From Cryptomeria japonica (Eukaryota; Streptophyta; Pinopsida; Cupressales; Cupressaceae), in assembly GCF_030272615.1 (NCBI RefSeq), contig NC_081406.1, positions 241,106,422 through 241,170,421 on the forward strand: 64,000 nt of DNA. The letters are read 5' to 3'. The position numbers were made by a program, and so were the translations under genes. Within the stretch, counting starts at the first letter, position 1. Each line of letters opens with the position of its first letter. The notes under the pieces are model-generated. The model was given only the letters and a program-made list of their open reading frames with translations. It searched no databases and was not told the DNA's origin. Shown in pieces: positions 32,806 through 44,824 of this stretch.

Positions 32806-35508
32806 ATGAACATCCTTAACGCCCTTAGTGGAGTAGCAGGTGAGGGTGTAAAGAAACTGTTTCAAGAGATTAAGAACCTAGCCAGTTTACACAGCAATGC
32901 CAAAAGCCTCCGCAAGGAGATAGATCGTCTGAAAGGCATAGGAGATGATATTAAGAGTCAGTTAAGAGGGAAAGGTCGACAGCCTAAGCTAGTCGTGAGG
33001 AATTGGCTCGACAGACAAGCGCAAATCGTCAAATTTGCTGAAGAGGTGCTTCATCAGTACGAACAAAGCAAGAGCCTTCGCTTTTGTGGGTGCTGCCCTC
33101 ACTGTTTGCTTATCCCAAAATCCAGTCGAAAAATCCTTAATTCTCTAGCAGAGATAGTTAAGCTTCTGAAGATGAAAGATTCAGATTTTCCCAAGAGTGA
33201 CGATCTGGGAGAGCCTCCCGGGACGCTGTTACAGCCCATGGAGAACAAGCTCGTTGGCAAATTTGTTCACGAGAAGCTGTTGGAGATGGAGACATGGCTG
33301 CTGAAAGATGAGTCTCTTCGTGTCGTTGGAGTCTATGGAATGCCCGGCGTGGGAAAGACGTCCATGCTTAAACACATCAACAATAATGAAAAGGTAGTCA
33401 ATTTCTTTAAGCTTGTAATTTGGGTTACTGTGTCCAGAGACTCCGATATATCTGATCTTCAGAGGCGCATTTGTGATAGAATTGAATTGCCTTGGCGACC
33501 CAATTTGAGCATTGACGAAGTGGCAGGGCTGTTGCAAACGGTTTTCAAGGAAAGGCAACTGCTGCTCATTTTGGACGATGTGTGGAAAAGAATAGATGTT
33601 TCCAAACTGGGAATTTCTACTTCTGATAATAAAATAAAAGTTGTACTGACTTCCAGAGATAAAGAGGTGTGCAGGAGCATGAAAGCAGACAAGATGATTG
33701 CAATGAAGCAACTGTCCGAGGAAGATGGTTGGGAGCTTTTCTGCAGAGGAGCCCTCCCGGCTGGCGAGGATCAGAATATGGATAGCGAGATTGAGCCCTT
33801 CGCCAGAAGCATTGCAAAGGAGTGTAAAGGACATCCCCTGGCCATTAAGACGCTTGCTCGAACAGTGCCGCAGCTTCAGAGCAGTACCCCTTCCGAATGG
33901 GAATATGTTCTCAAACAGCTAAAGGAGATCAATACCCAGTTTTATCGCATTCATGAAAACATTCTGAGGGACTTATTCAAGCCGCTGAAGCACAGCTACG
34001 ATGCTCTGGAATCGGATGAGCTCAGGCTTTGTTTCCTGTACTTGGCCGCCTACAGAGAAGACGAGGAAATCGATGCAGATGAATTGATACAATTGTGGTT
34101 GGCAGAGGGCCTGGTAAACAGTAGAGAGGAGGGGCGACACGATTTTCTCAGGACCTTGGTAAACCGATGTTTGGTTGAGATTGAGGTTAGAGAGGCAAAC
34201 GGGCATCAAATATGCAAAGTGAAAATCCACGATGTTCTCAGAGATATGGCGGTACACGTCGCTGAGGTCGACCAGAATATCCTGTTCCGTGCAGGTCAGA
34301 GTTTAACAGAGTTTCCAAAGTCTGCGAGCGCAACATCGGTAAGGATATCACTGATGCATAACCGTATCAGAATTCTCCCTGAAAGTGTTAATTGCGAGAA
34401 ATTAGTGACTCTGTTGTTGAGCTGGAACACATTTGAGGAGGTTCCAGAGAGCTTTCTGGAGAAGCTGAATATGTTGAAGGTGCTTGATCTCAGCAACACG
34501 CCCATCAAATTCTTGCCAAGTTCCATCCACCAACTGAAGCATCTCCTCTATCTGCAGCTTTCAAATACCCAGATTAAGGTAATCCCTCATCAAACATTTG
34601 AGCTGAGTAGACTGCAGTTTCTAGATCTTTCTTTCTCCCCTCTGAAGAATATTCCGTCCATGATAAAAAAGCTGAAAAGTCTCCAAACTCTCAATTTAGC
34701 CCACTGTTATGATTTGGAGTTCGTTTCAAGCGACATATCACAGCTCACTAGTTTGGAAGAGCTTGACTTGTGGAAGTCGACAATGTTTGGAAATTCACGG
34801 GATGTAAGAGTAGGAGGAGAATCAAGGGAGGCTTCCTTGCAAGACGTATGCAAACTCCATCGTCTGAAGCATCTCCGTCTAATCCTAAAATCCCAAATTG
34901 AGGAGAAAACAGTGGGGAATCTTGTGAAGCTTCAAGAACTTTGGCTACTTTGGATGCCCGAAGTCCGTCAGACATATCTGCCCACTGACATGGTGGCCAT
35001 GCACAGCTTGGAGAGGCTCCACCTGTATAATTGTCACGTTAAAGGAACCCCTGATTTATTCCCAGAATTACAAAATCTCAAGTACTTAAAGCTGAAGTCT
35101 TCTCAAATACTGCTCACTCTTTCCGGATTAGGGTTAGCAACTCTGTCCAATTTGAATGAAATAGATATTGAGGAATGCCTTCTGCTCACGGAGTTGGGGG
35201 AAGAATTTGGGAGGAAAGGTTGCTTTCCGAGGCTGCGCAAACTCAAACTGTCGATGTTACCTTCTCTGGAGAGTGTGTGTAGTTTCGTCGAAGAAGGGGC
35301 TCTTCCCATGTTGCAGACTTTGACTATATTCCGTTGTATGAAATTTAAAGTACTGCCACCGGGTCTAGATAATCTCAATTCTCTGGAACAGATCAAAGGA
35401 GAGAAAGAATGGTGGAATGAAATTAGCTGGCGAAATGAAGAGATGAAGAAGCATGTTCATGCTAAGTACGTGGAAATCGTGGAAATCCATGATAACTATC
35501 ATGTTTAA
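32806..35508 (+). CDS. CC-NB-ARC-LRR disease-resistance protein (RPS2/RPS5-like CNL), intact
   Basis: 900 residues in one uninterrupted exon. The product is an intracellular immune receptor expected to recognise a pathogen effector and trigger defence. A helical coiled-coil N-terminus (1-150) includes a CCPHC cluster at about 96-100. The nucleotide-binding part shows the P-loop GMPGVGKT (about 178), VIWVTVS (about 204), kinase-2 LLLILDDVW (about 252), KVVLTSRD (about 278), GHPLAIKT (about 343), LCFLYLAAYRED (about 408) and an MHD-equivalent KIHDVLRDMA (about 474, with Ile for Met). Leucine-rich repeats fill about 515-870 (LKVLDLSNTPIKFLP). Length is normal for the family. The start is favoured by the conserved leader and TATA distance. 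An AATAAA signal follows at 35605. A paralogue at 50298 is about four-fifths identical by eye in the LRRs. Confidence 0.95.
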   Translation: MNILNALSGVAGEGVKKLFQEIKNLASLHSNAKSLRKEIDRLKGIGDDIKSQLRGKGRQPKLVVRNWLDRQAQIVKFAEEVLHQYEQSKSLRFCGCCPHCLLIPKSSRKILNSLAEIVKLLKMKDSDFPKSDDLGEPPGTLLQPMENKLVGKFVHEKLLEMETWLLKDESLRVVGVYGMPGVGKTSMLKHINNNEKVVNFFKLVIWVTVSRDSDISDLQRRICDRIELPWRPNLSIDEVAGLLQTVFKERQLLLILDDVWKRIDVSKLGISTSDNKIKVVLTSRDKEVCRSMKADKMIAMKQLSEEDGWELFCRGALPAGEDQNMDSEIEPFARSIAKECKGHPLAIKTLARTVPQLQSSTPSEWEYVLKQLKEINTQFYRIHENILRDLFKPLKHSYDALESDELRLCFLYLAAYREDEEIDADELIQLWLAEGLVNSREEGRHDFLRTLVNRCLVEIEVREANGHQICKVKIHDVLRDMAVHVAEVDQNILFRAGQSLTEFPKSASATSVRISLMHNRIRILPESVNCEKLVTLLLSWNTFEEVPESFLEKLNMLKVLDLSNTPIKFLPSSIHQLKHLLYLQLSNTQIKVIPHQTFELSRLQFLDLSFSPLKNIPSMIKKLKSLQTLNLAHCYDLEFVSSDISQLTSLEELDLWKSTMFGNSRDVRVGGESREASLQDVCKLHRLKHLRLILKSQIEEKTVGNLVKLQELWLLWMPEVRQTYLPTDMVAMHSLERLHLYNCHVKGTPDLFPELQNLKYLKLKSSQILLTLSGLGLATLSNLNEIDIEECLLLTELGEEFGRKGCFPRLRKLKLSMLPSLESVCSFVEEGALPMLQTLTIFRCMKFKVLPPGLDNLNSLEQIKGEKEWWNEISWRNEEMKKHVHAKYVEIVEIHDNYHV

Positions 35509-35604
35509 CCCTCAGTTTTCCCGTAACTAAGAACCATGAAGTAAATTGCTTGCACGAATTATAGGCTGTTTATTTTGCAAAGTATTGCTTGTGTGTAATT
35601 CTGT

Positions 35605-35610
35605 AATAAA
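35605..35610 (+). terminator. Polyadenylation signal candidate of the CNL gene
   Basis: AATAAA about 100 bp after the stop codon. Related 3' flank sequence (to about 35705) is found inverted beside the NLR pseudogene at 44825-45000. Confidence 0.5.
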
Positions 35611-35705
35611 AAACTTTATGCTACGAAAAAGTTTGTGGAGTTTGTAATTATAGCATCCTCTGGCAATGGATTACTATAGGTAATGTTTTAAAAGCGTGAG
35701 TGTTT

Positions 35706-37070
35706 TTTATTTTGTAAATTTAATTAAGCGTGTCTAAGGCATTTCTTTTATGAAGTCGAATAACTTAAATCGTTATATCAATGATGCAATCTATTGGAAA
35801 GGGATGAAAGATATATCTATTGTTCGTTGTTCGTTGTTCGTTGTCATTATCCTTGAAATTTCTAGATTACTTGTCATGTGTGGGATCTGTAACACAACTA
35901 CACGACAAATGACTGCATAGAAATTTATCTTGATGACTTCTCTTCCCGTTACGTGTGATGACCTCAATTATTGTTTTAATATGGAAAGAGAAACTATTTA
36001 ATAGTTTAATTTCATTCCATTATCGTGAAATACAAATCAAAAGCACCTACAATGTCAATGGACTTTTTTGACTCAGTATTTAGTAAAAGTACTTCGACTC
36101 AACATTTACCTTTGTTGATGATTACTCTGCCACTTGGAAAATAGACATTAATTCTACTTTTTGCTCATCTTTGCTAGTTGATTTGTAACAACGTCAATAT
36201 TTTTTAAGGAATCTTTGATACAAGAGAAGGATTTTTTACCAAAGCAAGACAAGTATGCAAATTTGATAATTATGAATAGGGTTTGGCACTAACATGTTCA
36301 ATTTTATTATAAAATCCACTACAATGGACCTCCAAGAACATAGGGCCCTTGTGTTTTCCACTCAATTTGAGCACAAGAGATGTTAGATGATGCTCAGGGT
36401 ACCTTGAAAGAGCTAGGAGAAAATATAGAGGATACTTTCATTGGCAATTACAACGCCCACTCGAGGATCCCTACTATAATCTAGCATGATGAGAAGGCGA
36501 GCCAATAGCAAAGAAAAATTTATGAAGTCGAGCAAATGAGTGTAAAGAAGTGAAATGACATACATTATGGATGTGTAAATGGTAGAAGGATATCAAAGTC
36601 CATCATGTTTCCATCCTAAGAAAATCGAATGGTCACTACTTTCTACTATCAAAGGCATGAACCCCACTCCTGGGATGACCAAAAAATTGAGCCATCTTAT
36701 TACATTTTAAGTACCTGGAGGATTTCTTGATCATTCCCTATATATTTAACAGAGGCCCTTACAATAATATTAAAACCTTGTACCAATACTTCCCATTCTA
36801 TCATATTATGATTTTTATGGTAAAACAAAAAAGAGATTGCGAAAATCAACCTATTTGAGTCATGACTGATGGTAATACCTATGCAAACATCACTTAGATT
36901 ACTTTTCAAGGCTTCATCAAAACCAAAAGGGAGCTTTTTTTAATAAACATTAGCTCTTACTAAATTTTTTAGAGTTGTAGAAGAATTCTTAGGTGTCTAC
37001 TCTAATCTGCCTTCTTATTACCATAAATATTGATTTTCATATTGCTTGAATAGAAAAATATACTTTGGTG
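35706..37070. other. Intergenic, no gene recognised
   Basis: AT-rich with a short GTTCGTT tandem at about 35820. A weak minus-strand frame at 36700-36909 (IGITISHDSNRLIFAISFLF) has no recognised homologue. It may contain decayed repeat sequence. Confidence 0.35.
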
Positions 37071-37074
37071 AATC

Positions 37075-40000
37075 CGTTATGAGTATGTTAATAATCAGTT
37101 TGAACAGTTTTGTGCTTCAGAAGGTATCAACATGCAGCACACAGTTCCATACAGTCCTCAACAAAATGGTGTAGCAGAACGAAAGAATAGGTCCTTGAAG
37201 GAGATGGCTAATTGTATGATTCACTCCAAGTCTTTGGCACCTCAGTATTGGGCAGAGGCCATCAACTGTGCGTGTTACATCCAGAATCGAGTTCCTCATA
37301 AAGCTGTGAAGGGGGTAACTCCCTTTCAAGCTTGGACTGGTCGAAAACCCACAGTTAAACACTTTAGAGTGTTTGGTTCTCTTGCATGGGCCCACATTCC
37401 AGCTGAAAAACGCAAGGCTATGGATCCGCAGAGTAAGCCTTGCATATTTGTTGGATATCCAAATGATGTCAAAGGGTATAGGCTTCTCCATCCCACTACT
37501 CATGAGTTGTTCATTGAGAGGAGTGTTCGTTTTGAGGAGAGTTCTTCTAGTTCTTCTCATACCACTTCTCCATCCACTATCACATTGGAGAAATTACATT
37601 ATGATGACAGTTCTTCAGAGGATCTTAATCCTCCTAATCTTGATGAGGAGTCTTCTTCCTCTACTTCAGATGGTGACAATGATGATGAGGATTCACATTC
37701 CTCTCATAGTCATCATTCAGAGGTTGATGATTCTCCCCCAGACTCTCCAGCCTCAGTGCCTCTTTGGGCTCGACAAACATTTGAGTCAGCAGGAGATTGG
37801 CTTGGTGATCCATTAGATACTAGAAGAACAAGGTCACAATTTCAGCAAGCTCCACATCTCTTCATTGCTTCAGCTTCTGATCCACAGTCCTTTCGAGAAG
37901 CTTCAGGTGTTCCTGAGTGGGATGCTGCAATGCAAGAAGAGTTCAATTCCTTGGAAAGGAATCACACATGGGATTTAGTTCCTCTTCCTAAGGGAAGGAA
38001 ACTTGTTTGATGCAAGTGGATCTATCGAACAAAATTTGCAGCGGATGGGTCGGTTGATAAGTATAAGGCTCGCTTGGTAGCAAAAGGTTTTTCCCAAGTT
38101 CCAGGGGTTGATTACTCTGAGACTTTTGCTCCAGTTGCTAAGATGAATTCCATCCGACTTGTTCTTGCTATAGCTGTTGCCCATCGTTGGGAAGTTCATC
38201 AGATGGATGTGAAGAGTGCATTTCTTCATGGTGACCTTCAGGAGGAAATCTACATGGAGCAACCACAGGGGTTTGTTCAGGATCCTTCACTTGTGTGTCG
38301 ACTTCGAAAGTCTCTCTATGGCCTCAAACAGGCTCCTCGAGCTTGGTATGCCAAGATGGACTCATTCCTTCTGACAGTTGGTTTCACTCGGTGCCATTCT
38401 GATCCGAACGTATACATTATGCAACAGGATGAAACTCTCACATTTTTGGTTCTCTATGTTGATGACTTGTTACTCACAGGGAGTCACTCATCCACCATCA
38501 AAGCAGTGAAAATTGCTCTACATGATAGATTTTTGATGTCAGACTTGGGTCTTCTGCATTACTTCTTGGGAATTGAGATCACTCAATCATCTTCAGGAAT
38601 CTTCCTTGGACAACCCAAGTATGCACTTGATATGCTCTCCAGATTTCACATGGCTAATTGTAAGCCTGCACCTACTCCATTTTTGTCAGGGGTCAAACTT
38701 GAGGCCAAGTGCTCTTCACCCTTGGTTGATGGCACTTTATATCGACAGCTTGTTGGAAGCCTCATTTATTTGACTCATACGAGACCCAACATTTCTTATG
38801 CTGTGGGCATGGTCTCTAGATTCATGCAGGAGCCACATGAGTTACATTGGAAAGCAGCTAAGCGAATCCTCCACTACATTCAGGGTACTCACAATTATGG
38901 AATTCAGTATGTAGCAGGTGTGGATATTGACTTGGTAGGATATACGGATTCAGATTGGGCAGGTGATTCTCAGGATCGCAAGTCTACTTCTGGGTATTGC
39001 TTCTCACTTGGTTCTGGTCCAGTTTGTTGGTCAAGCAAGAAGCAGTCTGCAATTTCTCTTTCATCGACAGAGGCTGAATATCGAGGGGCAGTCAATGCCA
39101 CCACTGAGGCTATTTGGCTTCAAAATATTCTTACTGAGCTTTGTATTCCAGTCAGAAAGCCTACCATCATCTTTTGTGATAATCAGAGTGCTATACAGAT
39201 CTCAAGAAATCCAGTTCATCATCAGAGGATGAAACACATTGAGATACATATGCACTATATTCGGGAGCTCATTTAAGAAGGCATCATTGATCTTAAGTAT
39301 TGTTCTACATCGGAGCAAACTGCGGACATCTTCACCAAACCTTTCACCGAAAGCAAGTTCCTTCATTTGCGATCTTTGCTTGGGATGGAAAAGGTGTCTA
39401 CTTCAGGAGGGGCTTCTTAGTCCTTCATTCTTTCTCTCTCTATTTAGGGGGGTCTATTCCTCTTATGGGGGGCTTCTTCTTTTGGGGGGGATATTTATGT
39501 ACATGGGTACCTAAAATGGCCTCATTTGCCGAGACCCATCTTTTCACCCACCTAAGCTATGCTTAAGGGGGGGTGTTAGTGTAGGTTTTTTTATTTTCCT
39601 TATGTTAGGGGGTATTTATTTTTCCTACACATATATTATTAAGCTTGCATAGGTTATTAGGTGTGGTTAATATGAGGACATGTGGCGGAATACATTAGCT
39701 ATGTGTAACTCTCCACCTCACATGGGTAGTTGAGTTACACACCCTCTTGTGGCTTGTTGTGCCACCTCTCATAACCACTATTTTGTCATTTCCTAAGTAG
39801 GTTATGGGGTAGTTGGGTTTCTCACCCTCTTTTGGCCTTATGTGCCACCTCTTATAACTCTTTTTTTGTTTTCATGTAAGGAGGTTATGCCACATGTTTT
39901 GGCATTTACCAAGTAGGTATAAACCTCCCACCTTTTATGGGGTAGTAGGTAAAACCTCCCACTTTTTATGGAAGTGGGAGTTAATGCACCTCTTGGTTGT

Positions 40001-40222
40001 ATATGCTATTATTTTTCTATATAATAAGCAATATACTCTCACCTTCACAAGGGAAGTGATAGCTCGGTGAGAGTCTTCTCTAAATTCTCTTCTTTATCTC
40101 TATTTTTCTCTCATATCAGATTTATCTTCATTCAGCTATTTTGATCTTCGATCATCCGTTGCTTGGAGTTGCATGTGATCTATGACCGACATCAGATCCT
40201 GGCTCAATTCTTTCTTCTCACA
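37075..40222 (+). mobile_element. Fossil Ty1/Copia element, 5'-truncated, with 3' LTR
   Basis: The element enters inside the integrase (PYSPQQNGVAERKN at about 37150), continues through reverse transcriptase (LVLYVDDLLLTG at about 38450) and RNase H (SSTEAEYRGA at about 39062; KHIEIHMHYIRE near the end), then a polypurine tract (AAGGGGGGG) and an LTR starting TGTTAGTGTAGG at 39574. LTR upstream copy, gag and protease are absent. Coding is well preserved compared with the other LTR fossils here, so it is younger, but it is truncated and carries at least a few breaks. The LTR end at about 40222 is estimated. Confidence 0.88.
39574..40222 (+). repeat. 3' LTR of the plus-strand Copia fossil
   Basis: It starts TGTTAGTGTAGG after the polypurine tract. 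The right end is taken as the CA at about 40222, just before gag-like sequence of the opposite-strand element resumes. An end at about 40118 (CATATCA) is possible. Confidence 0.55.
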
Positions 40223-42421
40223 GAATTTAACATTACCGACTCCCTTAGGCAATCTCCGAGCAATAAGGGCTTCAAGCTCATCCAATTATCTTCCTTTCCT
40301 TTCCATCTCTCTTTTTTCTCTTCCATATTTGGATACCCAACATGAAATTTCTTCTAGATCATACTTCTTCTTCCTGAATACATAGGCTTTGAATGTAGTG
40401 TCAGATTTAGCACGCACGATTCTCCAAATTCGCTCAATTCAAATGCAGCAAGCTTTCCAACCAACATGTCTCTAGTCACTATAGCCACACTCCGGATTTC
40501 ATCAATAGCAGCTGCTTTATGTTTGTAAGCAGGAGGAAATGATCTCAACACCTTAGCAACAATATCATCTTCTTCAAGGGTTCCACCAGCACATCTAATG
40601 TTCATGAAAAGCTCATTTACTTTATCCATAAAGGATGTTATATTTTCATCCTCCCATCTTCAATGCTTCATGCTTTCCTTTCAAACTCAACAACTTAGTA
40701 GCTTTGACTTACACATCTCCTTCATACAAGGTCTCTAGCTTCTTCCAGATCTCATGTGTAGTCTTCAAACCCATCACATTAGTCATCTCTAAATTGGTCA
40801 AGGCACTCAGCAATGTTTCCTTAGCTCTTATGTTACGTACAACATCCTTGATCTCAGCAGTAGTAACTGGTCCATTCTGAAGAACATTGTAGACATTCTT
40901 TGTAATCTTCCAATACCCATCTCCAAGAAACTTCAAATGTACTTCCATCTAATCCTTCCAAATAGTATAATTACTTCCATCAAATCTTAGAATTTCCTTT
41001 TTGAGCACATAAGCTACCATCTTGGATCTCCTCAAGCGATTATGCTTCTTCCGGAGGATCTAGCTTTGATACCAATTGTTGGCAACAACAATGAAGGATA
41101 ACTAAGAGAGGGCGGGGTAGGCGTGAATCAGTTTTCACTAGATTAAACCAATTAAGCACAATCTTATATTTCAATCCACTGCAGCAAGTATAAAGATAAA
41201 CACAATAACAACAACACACATAACACAAAGATTTTGATGTGGAAAATCGGGTTAAGGGAAAAACCACAGTGGGAACCTACCCACAATAAGATGATACTCT
41301 ATAGTAGTATGTGTAAATATTACAATGGGGAATGCACTTGTATTCAGACACACTGCCTAGAGCTCACTACTCAAGATATAATGACCCAAAATTATCTAAC
41401 CCTCAGGGAAGGTTCACTACCTTATAATAATGATCAAACTACATTCTGAATTACATGAACTACAAAAATAGCATCTACTAATGCCTGATGACAGTTGCGG
41501 TTAAGCTCATTTGTCTATCTTGCAACAATCTTTTCTCAATACACCATACTGAAAGATAAATTCTCTTATGCGCACATACACCACTCTCTGATAATGCATA
41601 CACCTCATCAACACCCAAATTACATGAATCTAACACCTATTTATATAATTCATCAACCTTGACTACAAGGTCGGTCAAACCCTCAACCCTTAGTTACAAA
41701 ATTACATCACACGATACATCAATCAATCACCAAACTAGTACAGTACCATATAGGATATAGCATGGACCTAAACCAAATCTCAAAACACACATCACCACTA
41801 GAAATCTCACCACAATCAACCGCAACATGCTTCACCACCAGAAATACTACATAACACGATGAATATCATCAGATCAACAAAATCACCAATATCATGCACA
41901 AGGATCAATGCGGATCACCAAAATAAATAGGACACAATCAGGAAACACCAACAAGAATGTTAGAACCATCTGCAATTGTTGTACCAACACCACTTATTCA
42001 AATCTCCATCGACCAACACACTAATACTCAAGAACACTTAACAACAACAATTCAGAATAGAAAGATAGCTTGCAGAGTACCAAGTCATGAACCATCTTAA
42101 ATGAATATACACATGAATATCAAAAACATTCTCTCAATTCCACAACCAAAGATATGATCATACCGGAGCACAATGGATCAAATACCAAAACACTACAAAC
42201 TACTGAACACTGAAGAACAATTTTCATACTAGAATACACAACTCAATGAAATCACCACATAGCATCATGGAATCAATAAAGAATGAGGTATCTCTAGTTG
42301 ATTTAGCATCCCAATTAGATAAACCAACCAGATCAACTCACTGCAAACACAAGAACACCAAACACATGAATATGCTGACATCAATGACAACAACATATCC
42401 TAGTAGTAACAATATCCAACA
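40223..42421 (-). mobile_element. Fossil Ty1/Copia element, 5' LTR and gag only
   Basis: On the minus strand the LTR runs from 42421 (TGTTGGATATTG) to 41077 (GTTGCCAACA), followed by the primer site ATTGGTATCAAAGC. A gag region follows with ILRFDGSNYTIWKD, YKHKAAAIDEI and LDELEALIARRLPKGVG type text. It stops where the plus-strand Copia LTR begins, so the latter probably inserted here. No pol part remains. Broken. Confidence 0.8.
41077..42421 (-). repeat. 5' LTR of the minus-strand Copia fossil, 1,345 bp
   Basis: TG...CA ends and an adjacent Met-tRNA primer site are visible. It carries the shared TTGTCATTGATGTCA text near its start and a GATTCACGCCTACCCCGCCC-type end. Confidence 0.8.
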
Positions 42422-43660
42422 GGTAAAACCAGAGATTTAGAACCAGTTACCAAAAGTTAGCCTAATTTTTTAGGACCCAAAGTACTATAGATTCAATAGA
42501 ACCCTTTTGGCTAAAAGCGTTCATGCCGAGAGCCTTTTGACCGAAACCCAAATTTATTTATTTTCTTTGTTGAGTTTTGGTTGGTTTAAAATTTTATTAT
42601 ATAGTTTCAGTCGAAAGGTTTTCGACTGAACAGGTTTTGGCTGGAATTATCTATGTAGCTACCTACTTGGTAGCGACCTCATCATTTTTTAGAATTTTTT
42701 GAAACTTTTCACTTCTGTTCATTTTTCCTACATACAACATGAGTTTTTTAAAAAAATATAAAAGTACTCTTTTGTAGATCTCAGAGTAAACAATCTAGAC
42801 ACATGATTTTTATTACTTTTTTATTATGTTTAATATGTTTTTTTCTCTAAAATATTGTAAGTAGTTTTTTGAAACTAAAAAAGGGGCTGATTAGAAATTA
42901 GAGGAAAAATATTAAACCATATTATAAAATTTAGAAAAAAATATGGTGCTCTAGAGGAGAGAATCTTCTCCAAAAGGGTCTAATTGGTTTTTTTATAATG
43001 ATAAATTATTAGACAAAAGGAGGGGAAAAATACCAAATTCAAGTATGTTGAATTCTAAAATGTTATTACAAAGAAAATATACATTAATTTTTATTTTTAT
43101 TTTTTCCATGCACTAGATATTGATTCTATCTCTTTGGAAAATACAAATTAGAGAAAAATAAGCTTGTTTCGATTTATTTTGGGTGGGCCAACTAAAACAC
43201 TCTTTTTTTTTGAATTTTTCAATATTAAAAAATCTGCCTTTAACTATTAAAATAAAAAATTCAAAAATTCTTTAAAATATTTTTTAAAATAACAGACATA
43301 AACTCAATGAATATTTCTACATTTCATCAATTTACTTAATTTTGATATTCAAAACAAAAATATCACATTTATGCGATCGAAGTTGAACAATTTTTGTTGT
43401 GTGGGCCAGCTCCTTTATAAAAGTGTGACATAGGTTTGTACTTTTACCATATATTATTTAACAATTTAATTGTCATACTCTTTGAAAAACCTATCATAAG
43501 ATTCATTTTTTTACTATTTCTATATTTGTTTACTTGAGTAGTTAACATTGAGGTAACCAGAGATAATTTGCTCCTTGAGACACCATCATCTTGAGAGTAT
43601 TGAATCCCCTCCTTTATAGTATCCTTAAGATGTATCTTAAAAATGTAAAATTGTAGATAT

Positions 43661-43709
<49 letters not shown>

Positions 43710-44824
43710 ATACCTATAAAATTAAAGAAATTATTTATATTATATGTCTCTTTTTAAACACAATATTGTAAAGAATTAATAATTTATTAACATTTGATTT
43801 GAAAACATATTTTTATATAGTACCTTAATTATTTAGATTGTGAAAAAAAAATTAATTTAAAAATATAATATAAAAAATCAATATTATTAAAATAAACATA
43901 AAGATAATTCAATATACATTCCATAATTATTAATTTATAAGTAAAAATATTTAATTAATTTTTTTTAACAAAATTTAAGATACATAATTGAATATAATCA
44001 ATAAATTTGATAAAATAAAAATATTTTTAAATTTTTAATAAAATCACTTCAAAAAAATTAAAGTGTGTTTAATGTACTTTACTGCAATCATTTATATTAC
44101 AAGCTTTAATTTAGAGTTTAAAAATAACTCTTTGAAAATTTGACATAAAATCACTCTATATCATCTAAATTGTTCAAAACTCATTAAGATATATAATTAA
44201 ATTAATTAAATTTACAAATGAAAAAAATGTCCGCTCGTTTGAAATATTATAGAATCATAGTACAAAACTAATATAATCTATATACATAAATTTCTAAAAA
44301 AATATTTAAAAAACATACACGTTTAAAATCAAATATTTATAATATAATTATTTGTTGTAATTTATTAATATTTGAGTTTAATATATATACGACAACTTTC
44401 ATCACAAAGATAAATAAATATACATTAAATAATATTAATTTATAGATGAAAATATTTAGATTTAAAAAATAAAAAATAGAAAAATCAATATACATAATCA
44501 AATATAATTAACAAATTTAATGAACAAAAGTATTCATTAATCTTAATATTAAAATCATTTGTATTCATTTTGACATGATGTGATCATTAAATTGTGGTGT
44601 TGTTTGTTCCATCCTATTGAGATGTCACTTTGAATGTTTAAATGAAGATACTATTATTGAATATTATAATGGAAATGAGATCCCTATACATTTACATTAA
44701 ATAGAAAAAAATAATAATAATAATTTTAATAACTGAATATAAAATTTCTCCATATCAGCCAAACTATTTAGAAATCAAACATGTAGACATATAATTAAAT
44801 TTGCAAAATAGAAATTCTCCCACT
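42422..44824. other. AT-rich intergenic, no gene seen
   Basis: Very AT-rich. It contains a short hairpin (CAGTCGAAAGGTTTTCGACTG at about 42608) and a TG microsatellite. No coding frame is convincing. Confidence 0.45.
43663..43707. repeat. (TG)n microsatellite, about 22 units
   Basis: Uninterrupted TG dinucleotides over about 45 bp. Confidence 0.97.

Noticed and set aside
33229-33834. 201-codon open frame antisense to the intact CNL, and a similar 232-codon frame at 50676-51374
   Set aside because: They lie opposite conserved NB-ARC coding sequence, and their similarity follows from it. They have no start context or domain of their own.
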